The position numbers were made by a program, and so were the translations under genes. Shown here piece after piece: positions 23,320 through 32,811 of a stretch of DNA of 64,000 nucleotides. This DNA is from Warburgia ugandensis (lineage: Eukaryota > Streptophyta > Magnoliopsida > Canellales > Canellaceae): NCBI GenBank assembly GCA_035236585.1, contig CP141132.1, positions 18,885,945 to 18,949,944 on the forward strand, written 5' to 3'. The notes beneath the pieces are model-generated. The model saw only the letters and a program-made list of their open reading frames with translations. It did no database searches and had not been told where the DNA came from. Each line of letters starts with the position of its first letter. The stretch's first letter is position 1.

Positions 23320-25808
23320 CTTTGTACATACCCTTTTAAAATTTTCATGTTCCTCTCAAACGAGTACATCCATTGCAAATAGACTGGCCCACAGAGTTTG
23401 ACCTTATCAATGAGGTGTATTGTTAAGTGTACCATGATGTCAAAGAAGGATAGTGTGAAGATTATCTCAAGCTCACATAAAATTGTCACTAGATGTCCAT
23501 GAATTTCTTGTAATTTTGAAATATCCATCACCTTGTTGCACAAAGCATTAAAGAAGTAGTAGGATTTTGTAATAGATCCCCTAACTTTGTTGATAACATC
23601 GAAACATATTGCTACAAGAAGGAGTTATTGTATCAATGCATGGTAATCATGGGACTTCATTTCCAACAATTTTAGCTCTTTCATGGAGACAATGTTTTTA
23701 AAGTTTGAAGAGTAGCTATCTGGGACTTTGAGCTCGGATAGGGTTTTACACACTATTCTCCTCTCCTCTCTATTGAGCATATAATTTTCCTTAGGAAGGT
23801 AATTTCTTCGACTGCCCCTATCTTGTGGATGCAACCTCCTCTTCAAACCCATCTTCACAAAATCCATTCGAGCTGCAAGTCCATCCTTTATTTTTCCTGG
23901 GATATCAAGTAAGGTACCTATCAAGCTTTCACACACATTCTTCTCAATGTGCATGACATCAAGCACATGGCATAGATGTAGCGACTTCCAGTATGCAAGC
24001 CAGAAGAATATTGATTTTTTCTTCCAACAACTTCTACAATTTCTTTCACCTATACGTTTACTTGATTTCTTCTTTTCCCATAAGACATTAGTGTTATCAA
24101 CCTGCTCCAATACTTGTCATCCTATTAACATCTTTGGAGGTGACCTTGTCTCTACACTACCATTAAATTCTCTCTTCTTAAAATGGTATGGATGGTCTTT
24201 GCACAACCATCTTCTGTGGCCAATGAATGCCATTTTCCTACAATTTTTAAGTTGTACAACACATATTTGATCACTACAGATAGAACAAGCATTGTATCCC
24301 TTCATAGTGCATCCAAACAAATTACCTTATGTAGGGAAGTTGCTTATTGTCCATAACGGTATAGCCTTTAGGATGAATGACTCTTTCCTGTATGCATCGT
24401 ATGCTATAATGTCTACATCACGTAATGTTTCAAGATCATCGATCAAGGGAACCAAGTAAATGTCAATGTCATTCCTTGGCTGCTTTGTATCAAATATCAA
24501 TATAGTTAACATCATGAACTTCCTCTTAATGCATAGAGAGGTGGGAGGTTGTAACAAATTAATGTAATTAGCTAACAACTATACTTGCTTCTCATTGAAC
24601 CACAAGGATTAATCCCTTATGTAGATAATGCAAGCCACAAGTTTCTAGGTTCTTTACCAAAATTAGGCCACATGAAGTTTATGAGCTTCTATGCTAGGCT
24701 ATTTGTTGGATGGCATGAAAAGCTATCAGCTACTCTGTCCTTAGCATGCCATACTAATTTCTTTACTATTTTTGTTATATGGAACATTCTTTTAAACCTT
24801 GGAATAGGGGGGAAGTACTATAGAACCTTTGCAGGAACATTTACAACTGTCTCAATTGAATACTTCTTTAACTTTCATCTTGACTATCCATAAGTTGGGC
24901 ATGTAGTTTTATCCTTGTGCTCCTTCCTATACAATATGCAACCATTAGGACACGCATGTATCTTCTCATACTTCAACCCTATTATAGGCATGGTTTTCTT
25001 TGCCTCCCAAGTGGACCTTGCCAATTTATTATCCTTGGGTAGCATCTTACCCACTACTTTTAAGACTTTTGTAAAACCTTGATCTAAAAAACCAAATCTC
25101 AATTTAACATTGCAAAATTCTACCACTGCAGACAACTTTGTATAATCTTTACACTTGGAGTACAACGGTTCATCGTCTTCCTCTAATATTGCAGTAAAAT
25201 TGTTTAAGGTTATCCTAGAAGTCATCATATGTATCTCGAAACATCGGTATAGTTGTACTGTCTCCAACACTTCCTACATTGTCTTGATCATATGTTCTAT
25301 GCCTTGTTAAGGGCCTAACGAAAATTCTTCTCCATTCCAAACCTAAGGGTGATAACTTTCATCAATTCCATTGAAGCACAAGTGTTCTTTCAACACCCAT
25401 ATAGTTACTTTTTTCAAGTTTTCACATTTGGAGCATGGACAATGCATACGCTTATGATCAGCACCTGCCATAAGTGCGAACTCTATGAAATTTTCTATTC
25501 CCTCCTCATATTCTTTTGATGTTCTTGTTGCAGTCATCCAAACATATTTGTCCATTATCTCAAAAAGTTGAAGTAAATATGTGTGTAGAGACTTTGTTAG
25601 ACGTGAAAAGATTAGGTTGAACATTTTTATCAAACACTAAATATAAAAAAATTATAAGAATTTAAACTAACTAAATTACATGCATTCACACATGAGGAAA
25701 TTTTCAATTAACAATGAAAAAAGAATCAAAATATGATAGATACATTCAAAAATAAATTTAACTTTAAAAAGACAAGTTTCTAACCATAACCATGTAAAAA
25801 TTCTTCAA

Positions 25809-25813
<5 letters not shown>

Positions 25814-25842
<29 letters not shown>
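25814..25842 (+). repeat. (AT)n microsatellite
   Basis: Run of alternating AT, about 29 bases, between TNP2 exon 1 and the right copy of the long direct repeat. Confidence 0.93.
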
Positions 25843-25846
<4 letters not shown>

Positions 25847-25862
25847 CAAACGAAGAGATACT

Positions 25863-26387
25863 AACCAACACTCAAAAATCAATATCTACTGCAAATATGT
25901 ATATGTAGTTCCAAATTCATTGTTGGGATTTGGTTGATAATAGCCACACTGATCAAAATCTAGCCTATATTTTGCACATAGATGAAGACAGTCGAAAAAC
26001 GAAAAACGAAAAGATGATGAAATAACTCTTAGAATAGAGTAGTAAATTTAAAGCCATTTGCTATAAATGACTTTAAAAGTGCTGAATTTTAAAGTTGTTT
26101 ATAGCAAACGAGTTAAAAACCAATATACTTTCACTAAAAATGTATATTTATGATATTAGTACTTTACAATATCTTACATACATAAACAATGAAACCAATT
26201 TCTTATGCATGATACTTAGTGTTGATTCATGCATTCACTACACCCACACACATAATGTGAACAAGGAAATCAAAGTATTTTTTGAAATAGCTCCTCATTT
26301 ATCATTCTTTTATTACATATATCAAATGTTAAATATTATTAGATCTTATTAATACAATATCATGATCAAAGAGCTAATCTAAAATGC
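25863..26387 (+). repeat. Long diverged direct repeat, right copy
   Basis: Counterpart of 18925-19475, same orientation. It lies about 230 bp upstream of the first TNP2 ATG (25633, minus strand). It holds two subterminal palindrome units near 26045-26110 and an insertion of about 80 bases relative to the left copy (near 25945-26025). Confidence 0.78.
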
Positions 26388-26874
26388 TTTCATCAAAATC
26401 TGGCCTTCTAGTATTGAGGTGACAACTTTAAGCTGCATGCAACTTCCTTGGCCATCTTGATGGTATCATTTCTCTTCATCAAACCCTAATATTAGATTAG
26501 AACCTTTCTTTCTCCAATAGTGAGAGTTAGAGTGAGAAGTTGTTGTTGTTGGAAATGAAATTATAAGATTTGGGTGAAAATCATGACAATCTAACACACT
26601 TCTAAACCCCTTTATCTGTAGTGACAAAACCCATTTGATCTACAAAATGCAAATAGAAAGAGTTGGTAACAAGAAATCAATTCTTGATAAAAAGAGGTTA
26701 TGATTTACTTAATATGTTTATCATGCCAAAAACAATCAAAATATCTAAAATGGAAAGCAAGAAGGGAAAAACAACACAAACAGAAGAGGTGACGTCATGC
26801 CACCCATCAGAAGAAGAACACGAAGAAAGGATACATGAAAAAATGAGGTGGCTTCGGCATTTATAGACAAACAA

Positions 26875-27390
26875 GGACTTTTGAAGTTGTTTAGTCCTAA
26901 ACAACTTTAAAACTATACACTTCAAAAATCATTTGAGTCAATTGACTTTAAAAGTATACACATTAGTTGGCGCAAAGCGGGGATTTTATGTGAGAATGGA
27001 CTTTTGAAGTCATTTAGTACTAAATGACTTCAAAAGTTCATCCTCGGGTAAAACCCCCTCTTCGTGCCAACTAAAGTATATAGTTTTAAAGTCGTTTAGT
27101 CCTAAACGACTTCAAAAGTCCATTCCCACGTAAAAATCCCCTCTTCGCGACAACTAAAGTATATAGTTTTAAAACCATTTAGGACTAAACAACTTCAAAA
27201 GTCAATCACTTTTAAAGTCATTTAGAAATAAACAACTTTAAAAGTATACACTTTAAATAGTTTGCTTCAAATGAATTTAAAAGTTTGTTACCATGAAAAA
27301 ATACCTCATCTTGCCAGACTAAAGAAGTCATTTTTGTTTAAACGACTTCTTAAGTCTTTACTTTTAAAGTTGTTTTTTCTAAATGACTTG
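26875..27390 (-). repeat. CACTA subterminal palindrome array, right end
   Basis: About nine units in 515 bp. The clearest, near 27083, reads AAAGTCGTTTAGTCCTAAAC and continues as its own inverse; others start near 26882, 26925, 27000, 27160, 27208, 27250, 27323 and 27362. Arrays like this at CACTA ends are binding sites for the element's own proteins. Intervening spacers also repeat in part: CCCCTCTTCG with ACAACTAAAGTATATAG or close variants near 27055 and 27137. Confidence 0.88.
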
Positions 27391-27446
27391 TAAAATATTT
27401 ACAAAGCAGGTAGCAAAATAACAACTTCTTTATACCTATTTTAAAA

Positions 27447-27461
27447 GCCTCCTGTGTAGTG
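27447..27461 (-). other. CACTA terminal inverted repeat, right end
   Basis: Minus strand reads CACTACACAGGAGGC from 27461 inward. The CACTA start, its place just outside the subterminal array, and its orientation relative to TNP2 support it as the true terminus. Confidence 0.75.
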
Positions 27462-28006
27462 CAAGCTAATGTTCAAAAGTTAGTGGAAAAATAGTCTACC
27501 TCATAACATAAAACCCAATTTCAAATAGAAATACATTGATGGAAAATACAAATCCAAGAAAGCAACCAAAGCACGTCCAAAACTTGATTTGTTTGTGTTA
27601 AGACTTGCACAAAACTGCAATTCCACATCTTACTATTCAAAAAAGAAGAAGAAGTATACTATCTATGGGAAATAATCAATCTAAAAGTAGAAAATCCTTT
27701 TGACTTTTGTGCTTTTCCCCTCTTCCCCACCTTAGCTTTGAGAAAACACGTTTCTTCAAAAAGGCTTTGAGAATCTCAATCAATTAGAAACGTGTAACTA
27801 ATGATTAAAGATAAAAAAGAAAATGAAATACTATACCCTATACAAATTAAAGCTAGTGTATTTTAGTAAAAACAATAACAGAAACGCTATACTTATTGCA
27901 TTTTTAAGGGGGGTTTCAGTTGCCCCCTTGACCTCACATTGTCTCCGCCTTTGTCTTCTAAAGGAAGAAGCCCTTCACAAACCTCCATCTTATATGTGGA
28001 CAAATA

Positions 28007-28067
28007 GATCTACGAGAACATGTGAGTGTTTTCCTACTGTCAACTAGGCACTTTACCAGCTGAGCAA
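28007..28067 (-). ncRNA. tRNA-like / SINE head fragment
   Basis: The minus strand reads TTGCTCAGCTGGTAAAGTGC, close to the A box of RNA polymerase III tRNA promoters. About 35 bases later comes a weak B-box-like stretch (TGTTCTCGTAGATC). It cannot fold as a proper tRNA by eye, so a tRNA-derived SINE remnant is more likely. Confidence 0.35.
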
Positions 28068-28254
28068 GTGCAGAAATATAGCACTGAATATATATTTTAG
28101 TAGCATCACAAAGAAAAGAACATATTTATAAGGGCAAGAACTACTAGCAGGACAATAACAAGATGTTATTTTGAGACTGCAAAAAATAATGTAGTGGGGC
28201 TTGCCATTTAGTGCAGCAAGATTGGTCATTTGGTGCAATAGCCTACCATTTGTA

Positions 28255-28354
28255 GTTTAGAAAGGATCAAGTACTTAAAGAACTGTTATAATATGTGCTT
28301 GTTGAAGTTTAGAAAGGATCAAGTGCTTAAAGAACTGTTATAATATGTGCTTGG
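28255..28354 (+). repeat. 52-bp tandem duplication
   Basis: Units start at 28255 and 28307. Both read GTTTAGAAAGGATCAAGT, one variable base, then CTTAAAGAACTGTTATAATA and TGTGCTTG, with a single A/G difference. It is a recent local duplication. Confidence 0.93.
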
Positions 28355-29029
28355 GTATGAAGATTGTTGATCCTTGGCAACCTTATCTACATCCTTTTCT
28401 TACAAAACAAATCACTCAATCTACTCTCACACACTCTTAAATCTAATCCCTGGTCAAAGGGAAAAGTGGCGACTCCAACATGCTATTAAGCATGTTTGGC
28501 CAGAGATGCCAAGTTGTTTGTGATCAATATGCTAGACATTTTTGCCCTACGTCCTTTTAATTTGTTGTCTTTTCTTTGTTCCATAAATGGAAGATGCCTG
28601 ATTAAAGGATTCCGACCGGAATAATGGAAAAAGAAAGTAACATATGTCACAAATATATGTTGGTCTATCTCGTAAACATCATTCTGTAGCATTTGTCACC
28701 CGTGCCAGTCATATTCCAAAAATGTATGCATCAATATACTTTTAGTAAGTTATACTCACCTATCAAATAATAGAAAACCAATATTAGTTGTTGATTCTAT
28801 TTCTTCACGAACGTGACAAAAGAAAGGAGGAGAAGAGCAAAAAGGAGCTTAGGTTGTACAAGGAAAAAGAATCTTCCCAATTTGGCTAAATTATTCAGGA
28901 AACAAAGCAAAAGAGATAGGTGGTTATGGTGCGAAGCAGCATGTAGGTCATACAACATGCGCTTGAATTATTTGTGCTTGGCATAAACTCTTCGTTGATC
29001 ATCGAAACAAAAGGAAACCTTTGTGTATT

Positions 29030-31304
29030 TTAATTAAAAGCAGCGCAATCACGTCGGATGTTTCCGTGAGAGCCAGTCTTGATGCCAACTCGGCCCAGAT
29101 TAGTCATGGCTGTGATGAAAGCTTGATTAAACGAGGCAGAGTTTTGGGCCCATGCATTGACGGTGGGCCTGGACCGAGTGTCAGTGAAGAGTACTTGGTC
29201 TGAGGTGAAGAGGCCCTTTCCTTGCAGAAGGTTCTTGAAATACACATTATCAAATGTCCTTGGAGTAGTGGGGTCCATGTTGATGGCTATTGTAGGGTCC
29301 ACATCTCGTGGGCACATAGATTGCAATTGGGATGCGTAGTTCTTGTTCAGTGCCGGGTCCACTGGAGTTCTTCGGCTGAAATTGTATAGGCGGTTGGAAA
29401 ACTTGTTACAGTGGGAGAATCCTAGGGTGTGTGCCGCTGCAAAAAAAGAAGAAGATAAAGATTTTAAGTCAATATCCACTCAAGTGTTCAATAGTTCGCA
29501 TGGATGATTGAAGTTGTGGCTTAGCCCCATCTATTCCTGTCAGAAAATCCGACCTAGTCCGATGTTCCTCGATAGTTAGAACATGAAATGGCCCACATGC
29601 TTAACTATTGTGCCCACAACTCATCAATTATCACCATATGGAGCAATTAGGTTCTATTAATTTAGAAAGGTACTGTTATATCGAAAACCTACAACCAATT
29701 AATATGATATGGCTGCGAATGATCAGTATTACTTTAATAAAATGCAACTTAGCAGCTATTTTGTTTTAACGTTGAAGGAAAAAAATTACTATTATTTCTT
29801 TCGTTTTAATAATGGTCAACTTAGTAGCCTAGTTGGTTGCTCACAACTTGCATTTCACCTAAAATAGTTTGGTCACAGTTTTGAGTTGCTACTTTCCAAT
29901 TATTAGAATTATTAAATTTAAAAGTGTGTGTGATTTGTTTTGTAATTCTTTACTTATACAAGAAAAAAGAAGAAGAAGAAGAAGAAGAAGAAGAAGAGCT
30001 TCTAAGCCTACGAAGTATTTTTTGTTTAAGCTGGTTTGTTCGAAAGCATTTTCCCTTCTTTTCTTTTTTTTTCTTTTTTCTTTTGCTGCCTCGAAAGCTT
30101 ACTTTATAGAGGTTATTAATTTATCATGAGGCCAATTGTGGAGCCGGATTTATCGGACTAATTTAGCTCAATTATTAATTTATCAAATATTATCAACGTT
30201 GGAGCAAAATTTCCAAGCAGCATTGCTTCAAAATCCCTTGTTTTAATAATTAGCGTTCACGGCTGTTGTAGTTCCCGAGAGGCGATCAACAGCCAGTCAA
30301 ATGCATGCATTTCACAAAGCAATTTGTGACATTATTCAAGTGAAAGGTCGAATGGATCTCATTTGCTTAATATTTTTTGAAACATATAAGCTGAATTTAT
30401 TAGTTCACCTGAAAGAGCAATCATATCTGTCTGAGTAAGGCCATGAGCTGCAAACATGGAATTAAGCTGGTTAAGATTGAAGTTTGGTTGGGGCAGCTTC
30501 CCATTAACACTTGCTGCGGTCGATTTCAAGCCGTCCAATCTTCCCAATTCAACAGCGTAAGATGGTCCACCAGTCTGCAGGTTTTTAGCATCAATAACAC
30601 CATTAGCACTGCTTTAGACTAGCTAGATTTGCTTGGCGCTCCCAGAACAGGCTAGAATATAAAAGGTGCGAGTAATTAATGTCGATGGAGAGGCTATCCC
30701 CCAATATGCTAATGCATACAAAAGCCTGAAGAAGAAGAATAAGAAGAGGAATCACCAAAGCAATAACGTCTCGTGTAGCCATGGCAAGGATATCGGCACA
30801 TGAAACCTTGTTCCGGCATCTTGGATTTGCATCGATGGCTGTCTTCGCTTTAATGACTGTATCAAATCCATCTCCGGCCAATGACAAATTGTCAGAATGG
30901 TCCTTCTCTGCTTTGTTGCTGCCAGTAGACGCAATCATAACCGAAGCATCACAACCCTGACAATGAAACCAATCAAGGAAGAAGTATTAACTCGATTCTA
31001 TGTGGTGTACAACATTTCAATTTAAATGCAATTTCAAAATTCAGAGAAAAATAGCCTAAACCCATTTTAGTTGTATCCATACCTCAACAAAGCAATCATG
31101 GAAGAAAAGGCGAAGAGTTGCCGGGGCAGTGACGAATGTCTGTTGAAATTTTTGTTGGACAACACCTCTAACTATGCTTTCGACGTTTGGACAGGTATTG
31201 GCGTAGTAATTCTGCCGAAGCTGTTGTGCTGAACACAATTGAACAAATAGACAGAGACTTAAGACGACTATCAAGTAAACAAGATTAGAGTCTAGTTTCC
31301 TCAT
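29030..31304 (-). CDS. Class III secretory peroxidase, 4 exons, 331 aa, intact
   Basis: Exons on the minus strand: 31304-31083, 30956-30756, 30574-30409 and 29436-29030. The introns are 126, 181 and 972 bp, all GT-AG, in phases 0, 0 and 1, which is the standard class III layout. The joined frame is 332 codons including TAA. A signal peptide covers residues 1-26 (cut before QQLRQNYY). Catalytic residues are distal Arg65 and His69 (LRLFFHDCF) and proximal haem ligand His199 ([10 protein letters not shown]). The eight conserved cysteines are at 38, 71, 76, 121, 127, 206, 238 and 327. N-glycosylation sites are N97 and N215. It oxidises phenolics with hydrogen peroxide in the wall or apoplast, in lignin or extensin cross-linking or in oxidant control. 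From memory it is closest to the Arabidopsis PRX16/35/45/73 type ([35 protein letters not shown] without a vacuolar tail). The start is fixed by the signal peptide. No defect seen. Confidence 0.96.
29964..29999 (+). repeat. (GAA)n microsatellite in peroxidase intron 3
   Basis: About ten uninterrupted AAG/AGA triplets following an A-rich run, inside the 972-bp third intron. On the transcribed strand it is a CTT tract. The plus-strand reading frame through it (a run of Arg or Glu) is an artefact. Confidence 0.93.
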
Positions 31305-31393
31305 CTCACCTAGTAAGAAAGAAGAGATAAAGAGAGAAGAAAGAAAGATAACTAAGGGTAGACAAGAGTAGGCCTGAAGGCAAATGAGAGCAA

Positions 31394-31404
31394 TAGATAT
31401 ATGG
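31394..31404 (-). promoter_or_regulatory. Putative TATA box of the peroxidase gene
   Basis: Minus strand reads CCATATATCTA about 95 bases before the ATG. A pyrimidine-rich leader follows (CTTTCTTTCTTCTCTC and similar, 31320-31350), as is common in plant 5' UTRs. This would place the start of transcription about 60-70 bases before the ATG. Confidence 0.45.
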
Positions 31405-32650
31405 CAAGGGCAAGTGCCAGCTTGCTATGAGAATATTGTACAGCCATGAAGGTTGATTTTAAAAGGAGATGTGCGATTGAAAGAGACCTTGGAGGGATGC
31501 ATTCGTTCTTGCCCTGTTTTTCTACATATCTGCTGGTTTGTACAGAGAGCCAGTTTGGATTTTAAAGACATAGAATAAGGAATCCAACAACGTGGTCTAA
31601 GTGTCAGACACCACGCGCATTCACATAAATGATTAAATACTTGCGTCGACTTGTCTTTGGTGATTGCCTCCACGCAAATATATTTGATGATTGCGTCGAC
31701 TCAAATATATTTGATCGAGTCAAATGTGTTTTCTGTTGGCTATATGCTTTTCAGATATTGTCATTGTTTAGAAACTGCCCTAGTTAACGCCTTATTAATC
31801 TTTTAGTGACTAGTTTAATGCTTTATTTACTTTGGCGTCCATCGTTGAATCAGTAGTATTAACTCAGTTTTGTTCATAGTTGAGAATTTCGTTGCAGTTA
31901 TCGTTTGAGTCCGGACCAAAAGTTGTGATTTCGGCCTAAATTTTAAGTATCGGCTGTTTTAGCAGGAATATCGCGTTTCCTTTTTCTTTTTTTATCCAAA
32001 ACTTATTTCAACAGAAACGATATGATCTTGACAACTGGTTTTATTGCAGCTGAGCAATTGTAGAGAGATGAATGCTAGTGCTGCAGTATGGGCCCACCAC
32101 ATGGTTAATTGCTCGTTCATCTATAAGATTTGTGTACACAATTTACTGGTAGAAATACAAAGTGCCCTTGTTCATTAATCCAAACGATTTATTTCTTGGC
32201 CTTGCTGTGAATTGCCAGTGCACAGAAAGCTCGAATGATTCCAAATCTTTGATCTATAAAGGCCTTGATGATGAACATAGTAAATTACCTTTTTAATTTT
32301 TCATACTTTTCTTTTGAAGACCTTGGTGGTTGGAACATTGAGTTTTCGTGCACGGCTTATCCATATCATAACTAGGCTAGCAGTTAAATGTTGAGACACC
32401 AGTCTGCAAGGCCTATATCCAGCGCAAATTCCATACGCCAGATTATATAAGCCTAGGGAAATCAAGCCCTCGGGGTCATCCCAAGAGTAGGCCCCATATA
32501 TACTTCTGCTTGTTGATATTTTGCTAGCTAAACTGGGCTTATATCCCGTGATATCCTAACTTCATAGTTTTTGGATAGCTAAAACTGAGTTTAATTGGCT
32601 GAATGGTTGCTTCCTGCGGGCTTCACAATTATTTTTAAATTAGTGAATAT
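31405..32650. other. Upstream region of the peroxidase gene, no other gene seen
   Basis: Contains a small cluster of repeated words at 31640-31725: TTGCGTCGACT twice and AAATATATTTGAT twice. Otherwise nothing recognisable. Any distal promoter elements of the peroxidase would be here. Confidence 0.5.
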
Positions 32651-32655
32651 ACCTG

Positions 32656-32811
32656 CAGGGGTCCAGGGAAGGGGTTGACCACAAGGGCCTATAGTAGGCA
32701 GCCTTACCTTGAGCAAGGTAAAGCTGCCTACTATAGGCTCTTGTGGTCCTCCCCTTCCCCGGACCCTACATAGGCGGAAGCTTCGTGCATCGGGGCTGCC
32801 CTTTTTTAACC
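32656..32811. repeat. Head-to-head pair of Au-like SINE fragments forming an inverted repeat
   Basis: The left arm (32656-32709, plus) and right arm (32713-32811, minus) both carry the block GGGTCCnGGGAAGGGG, then ACCACAAG, then CCTATAGTAGGCAGC and TTACCTTG, meeting with a four-base loop. The right arm adds the block preceding it (GGGCAGCCCC, then GCACGAAGCTTCCGCC), so it is the longer copy. This word order matches the widespread plant Au-type tRNA-derived SINE as I remember it. A transcript would form a hairpin of about 50 bp with a few mismatches. The reading frames across it are artefacts. Confidence 0.72.

Larger units (their letters stand above)
19632..25633 (-). pseudogene. CACTA TNP2 transposase gene, split by a solo LTR
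   Basis: The N-terminal piece 25633-25343 carries the transposase-associated domain (MDKYVWM, then YEEGIENFIEFA, then HCPCSKCEN and KEHLCFNG). After a break, 25270-24884 begins the TNP2 transposase domain (ARSTWEAKKTMPIIGLKYEK, HACPNGCILYRKEH). It continues in pieces 24578-24327 (RNDIDIYLVPLIDDL, AYDAYRKESF), 24320-24117 (CSICSDQICV, FIGHRRWL) and 24110-23625 (LDVMHIEKNVCESLIGTLLD, then LKLLEMKSHDYHALIQ). 23543-23310 has FFDIMVHLTIHLIDKVKLCG and WMYSFERNMKILKGYV, the DUF4218 part. The solo LTR 20685-23314 then interrupts the gene. Beyond it, 19946-19632 carries the C-terminal DUF4216 part (REIWALDY, VVVFKCDFVEH, GLTLVDLNKIDY, KQVFYVQY). Many frames are broken even outside the LTR, so the gene was probably already dead when hit. 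The family's role is to cut CACTA ends. Confidence 0.9.
12364..27461 (-). mobile_element. CACTA (En/Spm) transposon region, limits partly uncertain
   Basis: Two CACTA-type genes lie on the minus strand in the usual order, TNP2 first (25.6-19.6 kb) and TNP1-like after (15.4-13.9 kb). The right terminus is well supported: the minus strand at 27461 starts CACTACACAGGAGGC and is followed inward by a dense array of short palindromic subterminal repeats (26875-27390). The left terminus is a guess. At 12364 there is CACTACAAAAGGG, sharing the first seven bases, but the 3-bp flanks (GTG left, CAA right) do not match. A second cluster of the same subterminal repeats sits at 19010-19185, so the TNP2 element may instead end near 18.9 kb and the TNP1-like gene may belong to another copy. 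Two LTRs, one clear and one degenerate, have inserted in the region. Confidence 0.68.
27462..29029. other. Noncoding flank between the CACTA end and the peroxidase gene
   Basis: No gene seen; the short reading frames here have no recognisable domains. It includes a tRNA-like SINE fragment near 28007-28067 and a 52-bp tandem duplication at 28255-28354, listed separately. The last few hundred bases should contain the 3' UTR of the peroxidase gene. Confidence 0.55.

Noticed and set aside
27985..28070. Functional tRNA gene
   Set aside because: A box is good but the B box is weak and no cloverleaf pairing is evident; called a SINE fragment instead.
29021..29339. Plus-strand frames opposite peroxidase exon 4
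   Set aside because: Shadows of the real minus-strand exon.
29869..30129. Frames with a run of Arg or Glu
   Set aside because: They read through the GAA microsatellite in peroxidase intron 3, on the strand opposite to the gene.
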